From positions 7,199,501-7,263,500 of the forward strand of contig OZ005611.1 of NCBI GenBank assembly GCA_963930655.1: DNA of 64,000 nucleotides, written 5' to 3'. Made by a program: the position numbers and the translations under genes. Shown in pieces: positions 1 through 11,200 of this stretch. The notes under the pieces are model-generated. The model ran no database searches. It was not told where the DNA came from and saw only the letters and a program-made list of their open reading frames with translations. Numbering within the stretch: position 1 is the first letter of the stretch; each line of letters begins with the position of its first letter. This DNA is from Myrica gale. Its lineage: Eukaryota; Streptophyta; Magnoliopsida; Fagales; Myricaceae.

Positions 1-3000
1 CTGTCTGTAGACTCATGGACTACCACAGACAAAAGTACAAACAGCAGTTAAAGGAAAAAGACCGTGCTAAAAGCAAGGTGATAACATTGTGGCTTTGTGC
101 CTTACCGTTCTATTTTTACCAAATTAAGCCAATGAAAATGCTTTCTACCAAAACCCACTGCTTTGTTTTTTTCCCATCTAGCTCTATCATAATCAATTTC
201 CATTCATGACGGAAAGAATTATGTATAGTTGTTGCCCACCTTTCTTGTTGCTTGTCGTCATAGATGTGTATGGTGGTGGGAAAGAACTCTGGATGTGGAC
301 ATTTTTCTGTGAGTTCTGTTGCCGTATTGACTAATGTCATGCAAGCATGGTTTTTGCAAGAATTCCTTCTCCATAACTTGTTATGACTGCTTTGCTTTGG
401 CCACGAATTTGCTCTAGGGCTTTGGAGCTTTCACATTGAGGTCTTAGTTTTCTTGATTTCCCATCCTGTGGGCTTTCTTTTACCCCCTTTATTGGGCTAT
501 GCATGCAGTCATTTGCAAGTTATGTCTGTTGTCAGCTGATCGTAGGGAGTCAAGCCTGAGACATTTGGTTTCTTTAGACAAGCAAACTACATTTATATTC
601 ATCTTCTATCGCCTCACATGAAAGGGGAAAAAATGCTGTATATAGTTGTATTTAGAGTGATTGCCTTGGCTCATACGTAGTACCTTTGCAACTGACAAGT
701 TTGTCAGGTTGGCTAACCAAGGTGATACGACCGTCAAGTTTTTTTTTTCTCTTACTTGTATAAAGGTATATATATTGTTGGGTTCATGAGTTTGTTAAAT
801 AGTGAGATGTGCATATTTTTTTGGCTTTAGGAAAAATGATGATATTCTTGAGAGATTTGTGGCAGTACACAAGATTGAGAACTTAGTTATTGTAACTACA
901 ATTCTTTTTTGAAGTTCAAAAAGGTTCACTAGTTCTTTCGGTAGATTATAATTCTACCCAGGCAGAAAAGAGTTGATTTAGACTGGACCTTGCATTTGGA
1001 ATAGATCCTGTATAGTTGGTCTCAGACTCTTAAGTTGAGTTTATATTTCCTTTCCATAAGAGTGACTGTATGTTAATTATTTTTGGTCCCGTGCACCTAC
1101 ATGTTGTTTGTCATTATGATTAGAAATCTAATTTTTGTGCGTGCACTGATTATGCAGTCTGAGGTGTCTTTGCGAAAAGGAGACTGCAAAGAGGTTCGCT
1201 TTTCAGGGAAAACTGTAAGTTCTTTTGAACACGTGCTTCTTATTTTCCTCCTGCCATACCATAGATACTTCTGGAAATAAATCTTATCCATTTCAGAGAA
1301 AAGAAAAACGTGCTGGCAATAATTAATATTTTCACTCTTAATATGACGCTTTGGACAAAAATTGTGAGAAGTGGTTGGACTTTAAGAGCAACAACGTGGA
1401 CATATAAACTCAGGTTAATTTTCTCTTCACTCAGGATGTCAACTGTGTTTTTAAGTGCTTTGTCACATCATTGGTTAGTCTCTTGTTGGCTTGTTCTGTG
1501 GGGATTTCTGGAATTTCCTTTTTTCAATGTTAGGAATGGTTTGAATTGTTCGATTTCCTCTTTTTACCTGGTCTCTGGAAGCCTGTCTGGGACATAGATG
1601 TACTAGTAATCCAAATGTATGAGCTGAAATACAAAACTAGCACAAAGAAATTGAAGGAATAAGGTCTAAACATGGATCGAGTGTGGTTGCAATATTGGCG
1701 TTGCAGCATTATCAATGAGATAGGGGAAGACACTGATGTTTAGATGTACCTACTGTACTATTTTCAGGAACTAAAGGACTTAAAGATGAAAGCAGAGCAA
1801 GTTAAAAGATTGATGGAGCGTAGTTACCGGGTCAAGGTACTTTCTTTCATTTCTTTACAGGATTCTCTACGTATAATGTTATTGATTTTGGCGGGGGGAG
1901 AGGAATATCCCTGTCCATGTCCTACTACAATCATCTCTGTGGGTACAAGTGGAATCTGTCATTGGGGTAGAATTCGAATCTGTCATTGTTTTTAAAACTT
2001 TTAAAATCCGAATGACCTGGTCTTATGAACTAAAGAGAGTTGAATGTCTTTGGCTTGGCAGGATTCTTGTTTTCCAACATGTATAATACAGATGCTTTCT
2101 TTGTTTTTTGGTATGTCCTGGCTAGTGTGGTTCTATTTATGTTACTATCCCTCCTTCTCTTTAGTGTAAGAGCTTAATCATGTTCCGGGCAATAGGAGAG
2201 ACAAGAACTTCTTAGATGCATGTGACAAAAATTCATGCATTTTTTTTTTGTGGGGGTCTTTTGTGGTTTGTTGGGGGGTAGGATTAGTCTCTCAAGCTTG
2301 CAAGAACTTCATGTAACAATCTTTATTGGAAGAAAAATAACATTCTTATTCTTGTCCTAGTGCACTTGCATATACTTCTATATTCATTGGGAAAATTCAT
2401 CTTCTTCTACCTAATGCATGTGTGGTTTTGGTGCATGTCCTTATTCTTCAACTGAGGTTTCCACGGTAAGAGCTTAATCATGTTCCGGGCAATAGGAGAG
2501 ACAAGAACTTCTTAGATGCATGTGACAAAAATTCATGCATTTCCTTCTTTTTTTTTTTGTGGGGGTCTTTTGTGGGTTGTTGGGGGGGGGGGGGGGGGGG
2601 GTAGGATTAGTCTCTCAAGCTTGCAAGAACTTCATGTAACAATCTTTATTGGAAGAAAAATAACATTCTTATTCTTGTCCTAGTGCACTTGCATATGCTT
2701 CTGTATTCATTGGGAAAATTCATCTTCTTCTACCTAATGCGTGTGTGGTTTTGGTGCATGTCCTTATTCTTCAACTGAGGTTTCCACGGTAACCTGTGGG
2801 TGAGATTTTGTAAATCTTCTGCTGTGGATCTTAAACAGGTTAGGGCCATGGGCAAAGAAGGTCAGGACTTGGGAGGAATGCTAGGTCGTCTCTCTGCTTT
2901 GGTAACTATTTTGATTTTCCGCACTTTTAGTGTTTGAATTATGATTTTGTAGTCTTAGTCTTCTTCTTTGATACTTTCCTGCTTTTAATCAAAAATTCCG

Positions 3001-3942
3001 TCACAGATTGAAGATGTATCTGTGGTGAAAGTGGACCATCGGAGCGAGAAAAAGAGGCACATATGATAGTTAGGCATGTCACATTTGGCACATCCAAGAA
3101 AGGTGGTGGAGAAAAATCAAAGGTTGTAGGATATAAGAGCGCTGAGGTTCATTCAGCTGCATCAGTAGCTGTGGATTCTATTGGTTCCATTGAAAAACTG
3201 AGTTCTGCTGAATCTGGCTACTGAGGAAGAGAGCCTTTCTGATGCTACTGATGATTTTGACGAAGTAGTCCGTTTTGGTGATGATGTGAATGGGGTAATT
3301 TCTGGTTCTACTGATAAACAATTCAAATCTGCGCAAGAAGCTGCTTCTTCCTCATCTCACGATAATCTTTCAAATGCTTTGCACCCCACACCACTGCCTG
3401 ACTTTATGCAAACAAATCAAGTTCCACCGTCACCACAAGGACGTCCTTTTGGGATAGAAAATAGGTACAAAAGAAGTGAGCCAAGGAATCAGTTCCCACC
3501 AACAAAACCAGTAGATAATAGGAGCCCAGGAACGAGAGACTCGTTGAGTTCAGAACGCCAATTTCTGAGTCAAAGAAGGCAGCCGCCCCCACTGGATATG
3601 AATTGCTCCTCCTCGGTGCCAGAAAGCAGGCAATGTGGCATTGTTGCTTCTGATTTCAGAAACTTAAAGCTTCCTCATAATGGCATGCCCAAGAGAGAAC
3701 CAAGTCCAACTGGTACTCCCAATTCCCCAGCTTCTGGTTATGGCATTTTTAGTGGTTCAAATGCTCCTGGGAGACGAGGTGTAGCAGCAGCAGTTCACAA
3801 GAACAGAGGAGACCCACATGATTCCTCGAGAAATCCTGGCACAAGAGGGGTATCACCAAATACGAACTTGCCCAATCTAAATTCTGGTGATAGCCAAAAG
3901 CCAGGCCTTGATACGGGTGGGAAAGGGTTGGGGAGTATTTAG
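1..3942 (+). CDS. 3' part of an unrecognised plant gene, last exon frame-disrupted
   Basis: Exons that join in phase 0 are 1-77 (entering from the left edge), 1158-1214, 1768-1836, 2839-2901 and 3007-3942, each with AG/GT borders. They give a charged, probably coiled-coil stretch (KQQLKEKDRAKSK, ELKDLKMKAEQVKRLMERS), then GKEGQDLGGMLGRLSAL, then a low-complexity Ser/Pro/Asn-rich tail ending at the stop at 3940-3942. I do not recognise the family. In the last exon the coding-like frame changes near 3058 and returns to the original frame near 3226; the stretch between reads well in another frame (VRHVTFGTSKKGGGEKSK). This could be a decaying gene, a compensated double indel, or an assembly error. 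Another exon may exist between 1214 and 1768. Confidence is good that it is coding-derived and low on function. Confidence 0.6.
2166..2788. repeat. Intronic tandem duplication with expanded G-tract
   Basis: A 300-bp unit (2166-2465) is followed directly by a second copy (2466-2788). Both start GTAAGAGCTTAATCATG and end GGTTTCCACG. The copies are nearly identical except that copy 2 has a longer T-run and a run of 20 G (2582-2601), where copy 1 has 6 G. The unit lies in the intron before the exon at 2839. The high identity implies a recent duplication. Confidence 0.9.
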
Positions 3943-4204
3943 TCGAGATAGCTCAAATGCGATGCCAAACAGGACGTCTAAGCCAAACTAAGGTGCAGAT
4001 ATAGTGCACCCATTCGACTGATTGTTTCAGTGAATATTTTTTACTCGGGCTCCAAAATTTTTGGTGTGGATGTTTAGGGTTAAGATTATTTATGCCTTTT
4101 CATATGGAGATACAAAGCATAATTCTTGTGCGACGCACGAAATAACAATAAATGTAGTATGATGGATTGACACTAGTGGGTTCATTTACCCCACTGGTGT
4201 AATT

Positions 4205-5847
4205 AGGGGTGAATAGCGGACTAGTCGGAAGCGGAATTTGACATTCCGACATCCGGTCCGCTAACTAGCGGATGACCAAAATAGAGTCCGCTTCCGCTTC
4301 CGACTCTTAGCGGACTTAGCGGATAGCGGAATTTCGACAACTTTTTGGTCCATTTTTTTCGGCCCATTTAAGCATTTTTTTAATAAATGAAAATCTTATT
4401 CATTCATCACAATTCACAAAATAAAATCCTAAAACATGTAATTGACAAACAAATATAAAAATAAATCTAAAAACATGCAATTCACAATGCAAGCGACGTG
4501 ATTAATTTCTAAACGAAGGAAATGTCCACACAATGCTCTAGCTACATGGAAAGCTTCTCAAATTTCCAGTCTCCCACGGGGCTTCCTAGAGCCTTCAATT
4601 CCTTGTAAGTTCCTATCATAATCTTCTCTCCAGTTCAATTGCTGAACTATTGTTACTAAGCATTTATCTGCAGATATTTCATTGGAGCTTAAATCTCTCT
4701 TCTATGCAAATAAATTGAAGATTCTGGAAGTGGATAAAGCAGTGGATAAGCTTGTTGCGGGTTCTGGAAGGAAGAACCAAGAAAGAAAGTGCAAGGTTGT
4801 TCTATGAAAGCATAGTATCTGTATATTTATTGGGTAGAAAGAGAATTGTTGAAGCCTGTTAGATGAGTACTCAATGATGCAGTCTCCTTCTGTGCAGAAT
4901 AGACTAGTTAAACTCAGGTTTAGTTGATATCTTCGGTCTCCTTTGCACGTGAATAGAAAATAATGGTAAGCATAGCCTTCAAGACGATTTGGATTTTTGA
5001 CTAAAAAATGATGAATGTTCTGATGAAACTAAACCTATTTCCAATTAGCAATAACCCTCAATTGATCAACTTCCATTCATCAGAGCAGATGGAAACCGAT
5101 ATATTCCTCAATGGAAAATGGGCACATCTGGAACTGCAATTTCTGCTTAATTTCCAACACAGGTCATTGTGATACTGCCAGCCAAGGTAACATTTTCAAA
5201 GTGGTCGATACCAATTTCTCTAATCCATATCCACTAGGAAAAAATTCCATTAATTATAATACTGCCAATTGAACCTGTTACCCTGCCTGATTAACATGTG
5301 CATATTACTATCTCCACTGCTTCTCCTCTCTCTATCTCTATTAATCAATTTAGCCTAAAGAAATTAACAATTAATTGACGAATTTTTCCTTACTACTCCA
5401 AGATATAGCTTCAAAGTATCGCCCTAACACGAAAAATCTCATTAACACATGCACATTAACAGATTTGCATTAACACATAAACTAATAGAGAGAGAGAGAG
5501 ACATACAGAGAGAGAGCGCAGCAGTGGAGGGCTGAGGACTGCGGGCCGAGAGGGTGGGAGGGCTCGGGGTGACTTGGGAGTGGCTGGGACAAGGCTCGGG
5601 GGAGGGGGGAGGGGAAGAGTCGAGGCTTTTAGAGTGAGGACAGTTTAAAACGACGTCGTTTTAAATTGAGGGGGAAAGAATAAAAAAGCATACCGGAACC
5701 GGATTTTCTGCCAAACCGGCGGAAAATTCCACTTCTGGTAGTGACCCAAAATGACCTCCGGGTCCGGTTCCTGGAAGAGACGGATCTCCTCTTCTCGGAA
5801 ACGGAGCCGGGCCTCCGGCGGAAGCCGGACCGGACTTAAAGGCCTAA
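4205..5847. mobile_element. Non-autonomous hAT-like DNA transposon (1.64 kb)
   Basis: It is flanked by a perfect 8-bp direct repeat GTGTAATT (4197-4204 and 5848-5855), the target-site length of hAT elements. The left end begins AGGGGTGAATAGCGGA and the right end reads, inverted, TTAGGCCTTTAAGTCC; with a one-base shift both ends start TAGG. The left subterminal region is packed with AGCGGA/TCCGCT copies and the right one with CCGG-rich motifs, as expected for transposase-binding arrays. A 22-bp perfect palindrome (core AAAACGACGTCGTTTT) sits at 5644-5665. No transposase is visible. A stretch at about 4676-4797 reads openly for about 40 codons and might be a captured exon, but I do not recognise it. 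Confidence 0.8.
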
Positions 5848-6294
5848 GTGTAATTCAAGGAAGCTTAAAATTCCTAATTAATTCATAGGAGAGTGACACT
5901 AGAGAAATGAAAGTGAAAGAGCCCCTTTTGAGTCTTAACGCTGGGGGTGCTCGTTTCCAACAAATTCAATAAAAACAATTTATATATGCTTCTTTTGGAA
6001 AAATTATTCTCTTTCATCTTCCCAAGCTATTATTGGAAAATTGGTCGGGCGGTTCCACCGCAATGGTCGTATCTTAATCAATGAGGTACCTTGCGAAATT
6101 AGAAAATTGGAAAAATAAAATTACTTTGAGCTTTTTAATTGTCAAATAATTTCAAACATAAAAAAATATCTAACTATCAAACTCATACCACGTGTACTGT
6201 AAAGGAGCCATGTGACATGGTTTTACTTTTAACTGTCAAATTTTATTTCAAAGCTAAAAGTTGGAGGGTTTGGGGATGTTTGGAGTCCAAGGTC

Positions 6295-6593
6295 ATGTTC
6301 GTTTTCACCATTTTTTCAGGATTCTAAGTATATTCACAATTTTACCACCGAACATATTCAGAATTCAAACACAAAAACCAATACATTTTACACAATCTCC
6401 AACAACTTTTTAATTTTTTATTCAACATAAATTTTCTCTCTCTATACTTTTTCACATAACTCCAATACTTTTTTATTAAACAATTACATCAAATCATTTC
6501 TCTCTCCACTTTACACAAACACCAATAAAACACTATTCAACATAAAAATTTACAACTTCTCCAAAATCCTACATTTTTTCTCAAAACGAACAT
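6295..6593. mobile_element. MITE, about 300 bp, TIR ATGTTCGTTTT
   Basis: The left end (ATGTTCGTTTT, then CATTTTTTCAGGATT) and the inverted right end (ATGTTCGTTTT, then AAAAAATGTAGGATT) match over about 30 bp with small gaps. The interior is AT-rich and non-coding. No clear target-site duplication was found, so the superfamily is not assigned. A shorter relative lies at 46841-47009. Confidence 0.75.
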
Positions 6594-7079
6594 CACCCAA
6601 ATATTTGGGTTTAATCATAAAAAATTAACCACATAATTTTATTATTATTATAATACTTATTAAAAATCTTCTCTCTTTACTTTTTCACCAACTCCCATAA
6701 CATTTATTTACTTTATAATATTTCTCAAACCCCAATACCCAAAATTTTCACCCTCAAACATACCCTATATCTCCATTTGAAATTGCATAAGTAGTCTCAA
6801 AGTGATTTTTCCTTTAAAAAATTAGCATTCAAAGGGAAATATAATTTTTTTTTCTGAAACAACATTATGAATATTGAATGATATGAGTATTAACAAAAAG
6901 ATTTAAGCATTAGAAAGACCACACCTGACCTGCTAACTATTTGAGTGATACTGCGGCCATGGGGCCGAATGCATGAGAAGGGTTGAGCAAGATTATTTAT
7001 AGGAAGAAGCCGGTGGGCTGGAAGTATCACGGATTCGGACCTTTTATCCAGATAGTAAACTACTGGACATCTTACTAAG

Positions 7080-7265
7080 CCCGTGTTTGTTATGTAAAAC
7101 TTTACACCTTATAAAATTTTAATACAATAAAATATTACAATATAATTTGTCTCTCCCATCACATCATTATTTTTTACTATAAAAATATAAAAAATAATCT
7201 CTCCTAACTTTTTCAATAAATTCAATAACTAAAATTTAAACGAGAATAAAATTGTACCAGAGAAA
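7080..7265. repeat. AT-rich MITE-like repeat, copy 1
   Basis: It shares an ordered set of words with 26930-27125: a tract around ACAATATAAT, then TCTCTC followed by ATCA, then ATTTTTTACTA, then CTTTTTCA near the right end. It starts in GTGTTTGTTATG. It is probably a MITE of a family common in this genome; the termini are not exactly defined. Confidence 0.5.
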
Positions 7266-7379
7266 CCCACCCTAAGGAACCATAACCGGGCCCAAAAACC
7301 AACAAAATCGCACTGACTGTATCAGGTCACGTGCCACTCAAATACACTTTCTTGCCCTAGCAATTCAGCTGAGAAATCC

Positions 7380-8248
7380 GTTGATACTCTCGCGCTTCAA
7401 GCTCGAAACCTAAGCTTCTGGATTGATACCCATTGTTCTTCAATCTAATATTCGAAGTTCTACGTTGCTGTTAATTTTTTTATCCTCTGGAGGTAATTAT
7501 TAAAATTCGCGCAGAATTTTTTACTATCGGTTTGGTCACTGATTAATGGTGTAAGCCTCGGCTTTAAACGATTAATTATTAATTCTTTTTTGCCTCATTT
7601 GATTTCACTTAGTTTTACCTTAACGAGTGTTAAATTCTTATAATTAAGGCATTGTTTCAATTCTCTGAGGTTCTAGGGTTTCGAATTTATTATTGGGCTA
7701 AAATCTGCGACGAAGAATGTTACGTACTTGTAATTATGGGTTTCTTCTATTTTATCTTTACCTCTAGGTTTTGGAAAGTATAATTGGATTGAAAATGATG
7801 GTCGATCGAAAATTAATGCTTAGATTTATTTCTTTAAGTTGAGTTCAGGTTCTCGCCAGGTGGATGGAAAATATTTGCTGAATAAATTTTTTCAGAAGAT
7901 AAATTAGCTTGTTGTTGTAAAGGAACTGAGTCCAATGAGGGATTTTTTTTATTGGCTGGGGGGTTGAAGCATATCTAAGCGATGTGTTTGGTTGCCAAAG
8001 AATGGTGTGGAGTCGTAGAAGTGAAATAGGTAACTTAGATGATCATTTGATAATTTTCAAGATTTTAGTTTTCTTAGCTGAACAATGCCAACGTCAGAAT
8101 TTCTGTATTCTGTTTGTTTCTACTTGTTGTTAGCAACCAAAAAGAGTATTAGGTTTGTACTTTTGGCAGCTACAATTCTGTTTATATTTTTCTTTATTGG
8201 CTGCAGATATAACCTGCAATAAATTTTATCTGTGCCAAGAGAGTCCTG
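7380..8248 (+). promoter_or_regulatory. 5' UTR and leader intron of the RBM39-like gene
   Basis: A probable first exon ends at 7492 (CTCTGGAG before GTAATTATT). The leader intron runs 7493-8206, ending TTGGCTGCAG. A second 5' UTR piece (8207-8248) precedes the ATG at 8249. The 5' limit of transcription is not visible; no convincing TATA box was seen. Confidence 0.6.
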
Positions 8249-11200
8249 ATGGATTTTGACGCCTATGATTATTTGGAGAAAACAGTTGAAAATCCTGAGC
8301 CCCAAAAAGGGAAGGAAGGTGCTGTTAATGGTGGCAGTGAAACTGGGACTCCTGGAGACAAGGATCGTCGTCGGAGTTCAAAGCATAGGAATGATGATAG
8401 GGATGATTATGTGGAACGACGCTCAAAGCGCTCAAGATCAGAAGATGAATTGCGTGATCGTGATCGGGATAGGGGCTCATCTGGTCATCGCTCTCAGTCC
8501 GGAGAGGGGGAAAAGGATCGACACAAGAGTAGCCGGGAACATAAGGATAAGGAGAGAGAGAGGGATAGGTCAGAAAGGAATGGGAAGGAGAGAGACAGAG
8601 GACCGGATCGTGATCAAGAGAGAGATAGAGATAGAGACAGGAGAGAACATGGCCGCAATGGTGACAGGGAGAGGGAGAGAGAGCGGTCAAATCGAAGCAG
8701 TAGTCGATCAGAAAGGCATCGAAATGAGTATGATGAAAGGGAGAGGAGTCGTGACAGGGACAACAAAGAAAGAGAAAGGGAGAGAGAGTCGAGGGAAGGG
8801 GACAGAGAAAACAGGTATGTTATGGTTCTTTTTCCTTCTATTACCTTTGGAACTATCTTCTTAAACTGCATGTTAACTCTTGGATGTTTTTATGGAGCTG
8901 CAAAACATGCAACTTTACATAAACTGAGTGATACTGTAATCATGGTTGGGAAAATTTGATCAAATTTTATTTGTACTTTATAATTGTTCATGTGTTACAA
9001 CTTGATCAAACTCTTTTGATCGATTAGCTTCCAGAATCTGATATTGATGTCTAGCTCTAATGAAAAGTCAAGTGTAGCTTATGGGGTTACTCTATATAGT
9101 TTCCAGGACATGCACTTTCAGATGTAAAATAAGCCTTCTTGAGTTGATAGTGGTCTTTATACGTATGTTATCTTGATGAGCATTGAAACCAGAATGGGTT
9201 CTGAGCAATGTATTTGTGCTACTGTTCCAGGAAAAGAGTGCTTCTCATCTAAACAGTTTCTCTTTTCGGGAAAAGGATTACCAAAAGCATTTCTTGCTAG
9301 TGTTCAGGTTAACAACAATTAGGAAACCAAATTCTTTTAGATTTGCAAAATTTAACAGGGATAACTCTTGCCTAGCTTGTCAATGAGGAACGAAATCCAT
9401 TAGGGATCCTACCTATCTGGTTAAGTTGGGATCTGATGGAAATGAATGAGTCCTTAATGTTTTTCAAAATGTTGATTGTTTAAGCCAACAATGGGTGTAG
9501 TACTATTTGGGGTTCATATGAGACCTTAAACAATGCTCGTAAACCTTTCATCCCAAAGCTTTCACAACCTTGGCGTCACGTGTGTGCATTGAGATTGGTC
9601 CATCTTCTGATTTTATACTCTTGGTCAGATTGTAATGCTTTCAAGCAATGAGAAATTAGGTATTTATGGGGTGGTAAGTTTAATAGTTTGATTGAAAACA
9701 GTGCCCTAATATCTTTGTATGTTGATTCAGTATATTGATCTTCGTTATGCATGTATAAATTGTTTTCAAGAGGTGGATTTCTCCTCTTTTTTCTTCATCA
9801 AAAGCGTGTGTCCGGTCTGGTCATTTTTCTTAATGCGTGACATTTTTATCAGAAAATAGATTGGTAGGTTTTTCTGTAATAGTGTTGAAGGCAAAGTTGT
9901 CATCTGCAGCAGTTTTAAATGTTCACCTCCAGAGTGTTATTTACAGAAGGCGCAGATGCTTTTCTGAATTTGATGGTTGAGGCTTGAAGATATGCCTTGA
10001 TTAAGGGTAGTGTGTCATGTCTTATTGTACAAATGGTTCTCTGTGATAGTAGCCTTTATGTGCTACAAACTTCTTGAGGCCTTTATTCTGCATATAAAGG
10101 CAGTCTGTTGTTCGTCATTGCTCCTGTCTCACACACACTATATCTATGTTGCGGTGGGGCTCTTTTCTGAGTCTTAGGATAGACGAACTATGGCCATTGG
10201 GTGAAAGGAGTGACGTGCCTTTAAGAGACTTGTTTGATGTTCAATTTGTTGTTCCTCATTGCTCCTGTCTCACGCACACTACATATATGTTGTGGTGGGG
10301 CACTTTTCTGAGTCTTGGGATGCTGCTAATAGCTACTTTCTTTCTGCTGTTTCCATGCATCTCTTATGAAGGACCTGAATACTATTGGGACTTTTGAGTG
10401 AAAGGGCCATTATTCGATTGCATTATCCCTTATGTTTCTTCTTCTTTTCCTGCATTTGGGGGGATGTTGGTGGCATCTTTGCTTGTGTTCTGTCTGGCAT
10501 TGTTGCTCTATGCAGTGTTAAGGTGAGCATTTAGTCAAAGTTGGTGGGTTGAGATCATTGACCTGTGCCATCAGCCATGAGAATGCCTCGACTGATTTGG
10601 AGTCCATCTGGTCCTCATCCTCAAGTAATTAGTTTGGGCTCATAGTATGGAAAAATTGATGCTAACGTATGGTCAGTAGGAGTAGCTTCTCAAGATGTCT
10701 CCTCTCTTGCTTAAGTCTATGCTAGGAAGTCGGTATGAGATACTCATCTTTGACATTTGAAATCCAATGGTGCTGTTCACCATTTCCACGGTCTTGATGA
10801 GTAGGGAACTCTTGAATATCTTAGTTTATTCTTTTCATCGTTCTTGTTCTTTCTAGTTGTTCTGTAGCACTTTATTTTATTTTCCTTTCCATGTTGTCTC
10901 CCCTAAGTCCTCAAACATATAATTTTGGATCATGCTATAGTGTACGTTGTGTTTGAGCCATTTATGTATGGTAATGCGAGGATAAGCTTGATTGTAATGT
11001 GATTGCCTGTTAAACACTCTTAAGAAAAAAAAAAAGATTGCCTGTTAAAACATTATGTAAATTTCTCTGTCACATTCAAGGGGGAAGACAAGGGTTGGGA
11101 TTTGTTAGCGAAAGGATTCTTATTTCTTGTCTTCTCCCTTGTTTTTTTCCCTTTTCTCTTTTTTATTTTTCACTGCCCCGACTGCTGGTGGGGAGTGTTG

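Noticed and set aside
1310-1597. 95-codon open frame in the left-edge gene
   Set aside because: It lies between exons, has intron-like composition and does not join the flanking coding exons in phase.
2166-2788. CRISPR-like or satellite array
   Set aside because: There are only two long units, directly adjacent with no spacers, in a plant intron: a simple tandem duplication.
8256-8871. Long open frames in other frames and on the minus strand over the RS-domain exon
   Set aside because: They are shadows of the GA-rich, low-complexity coding sequence of RBM39 and contain only repetitive translations.
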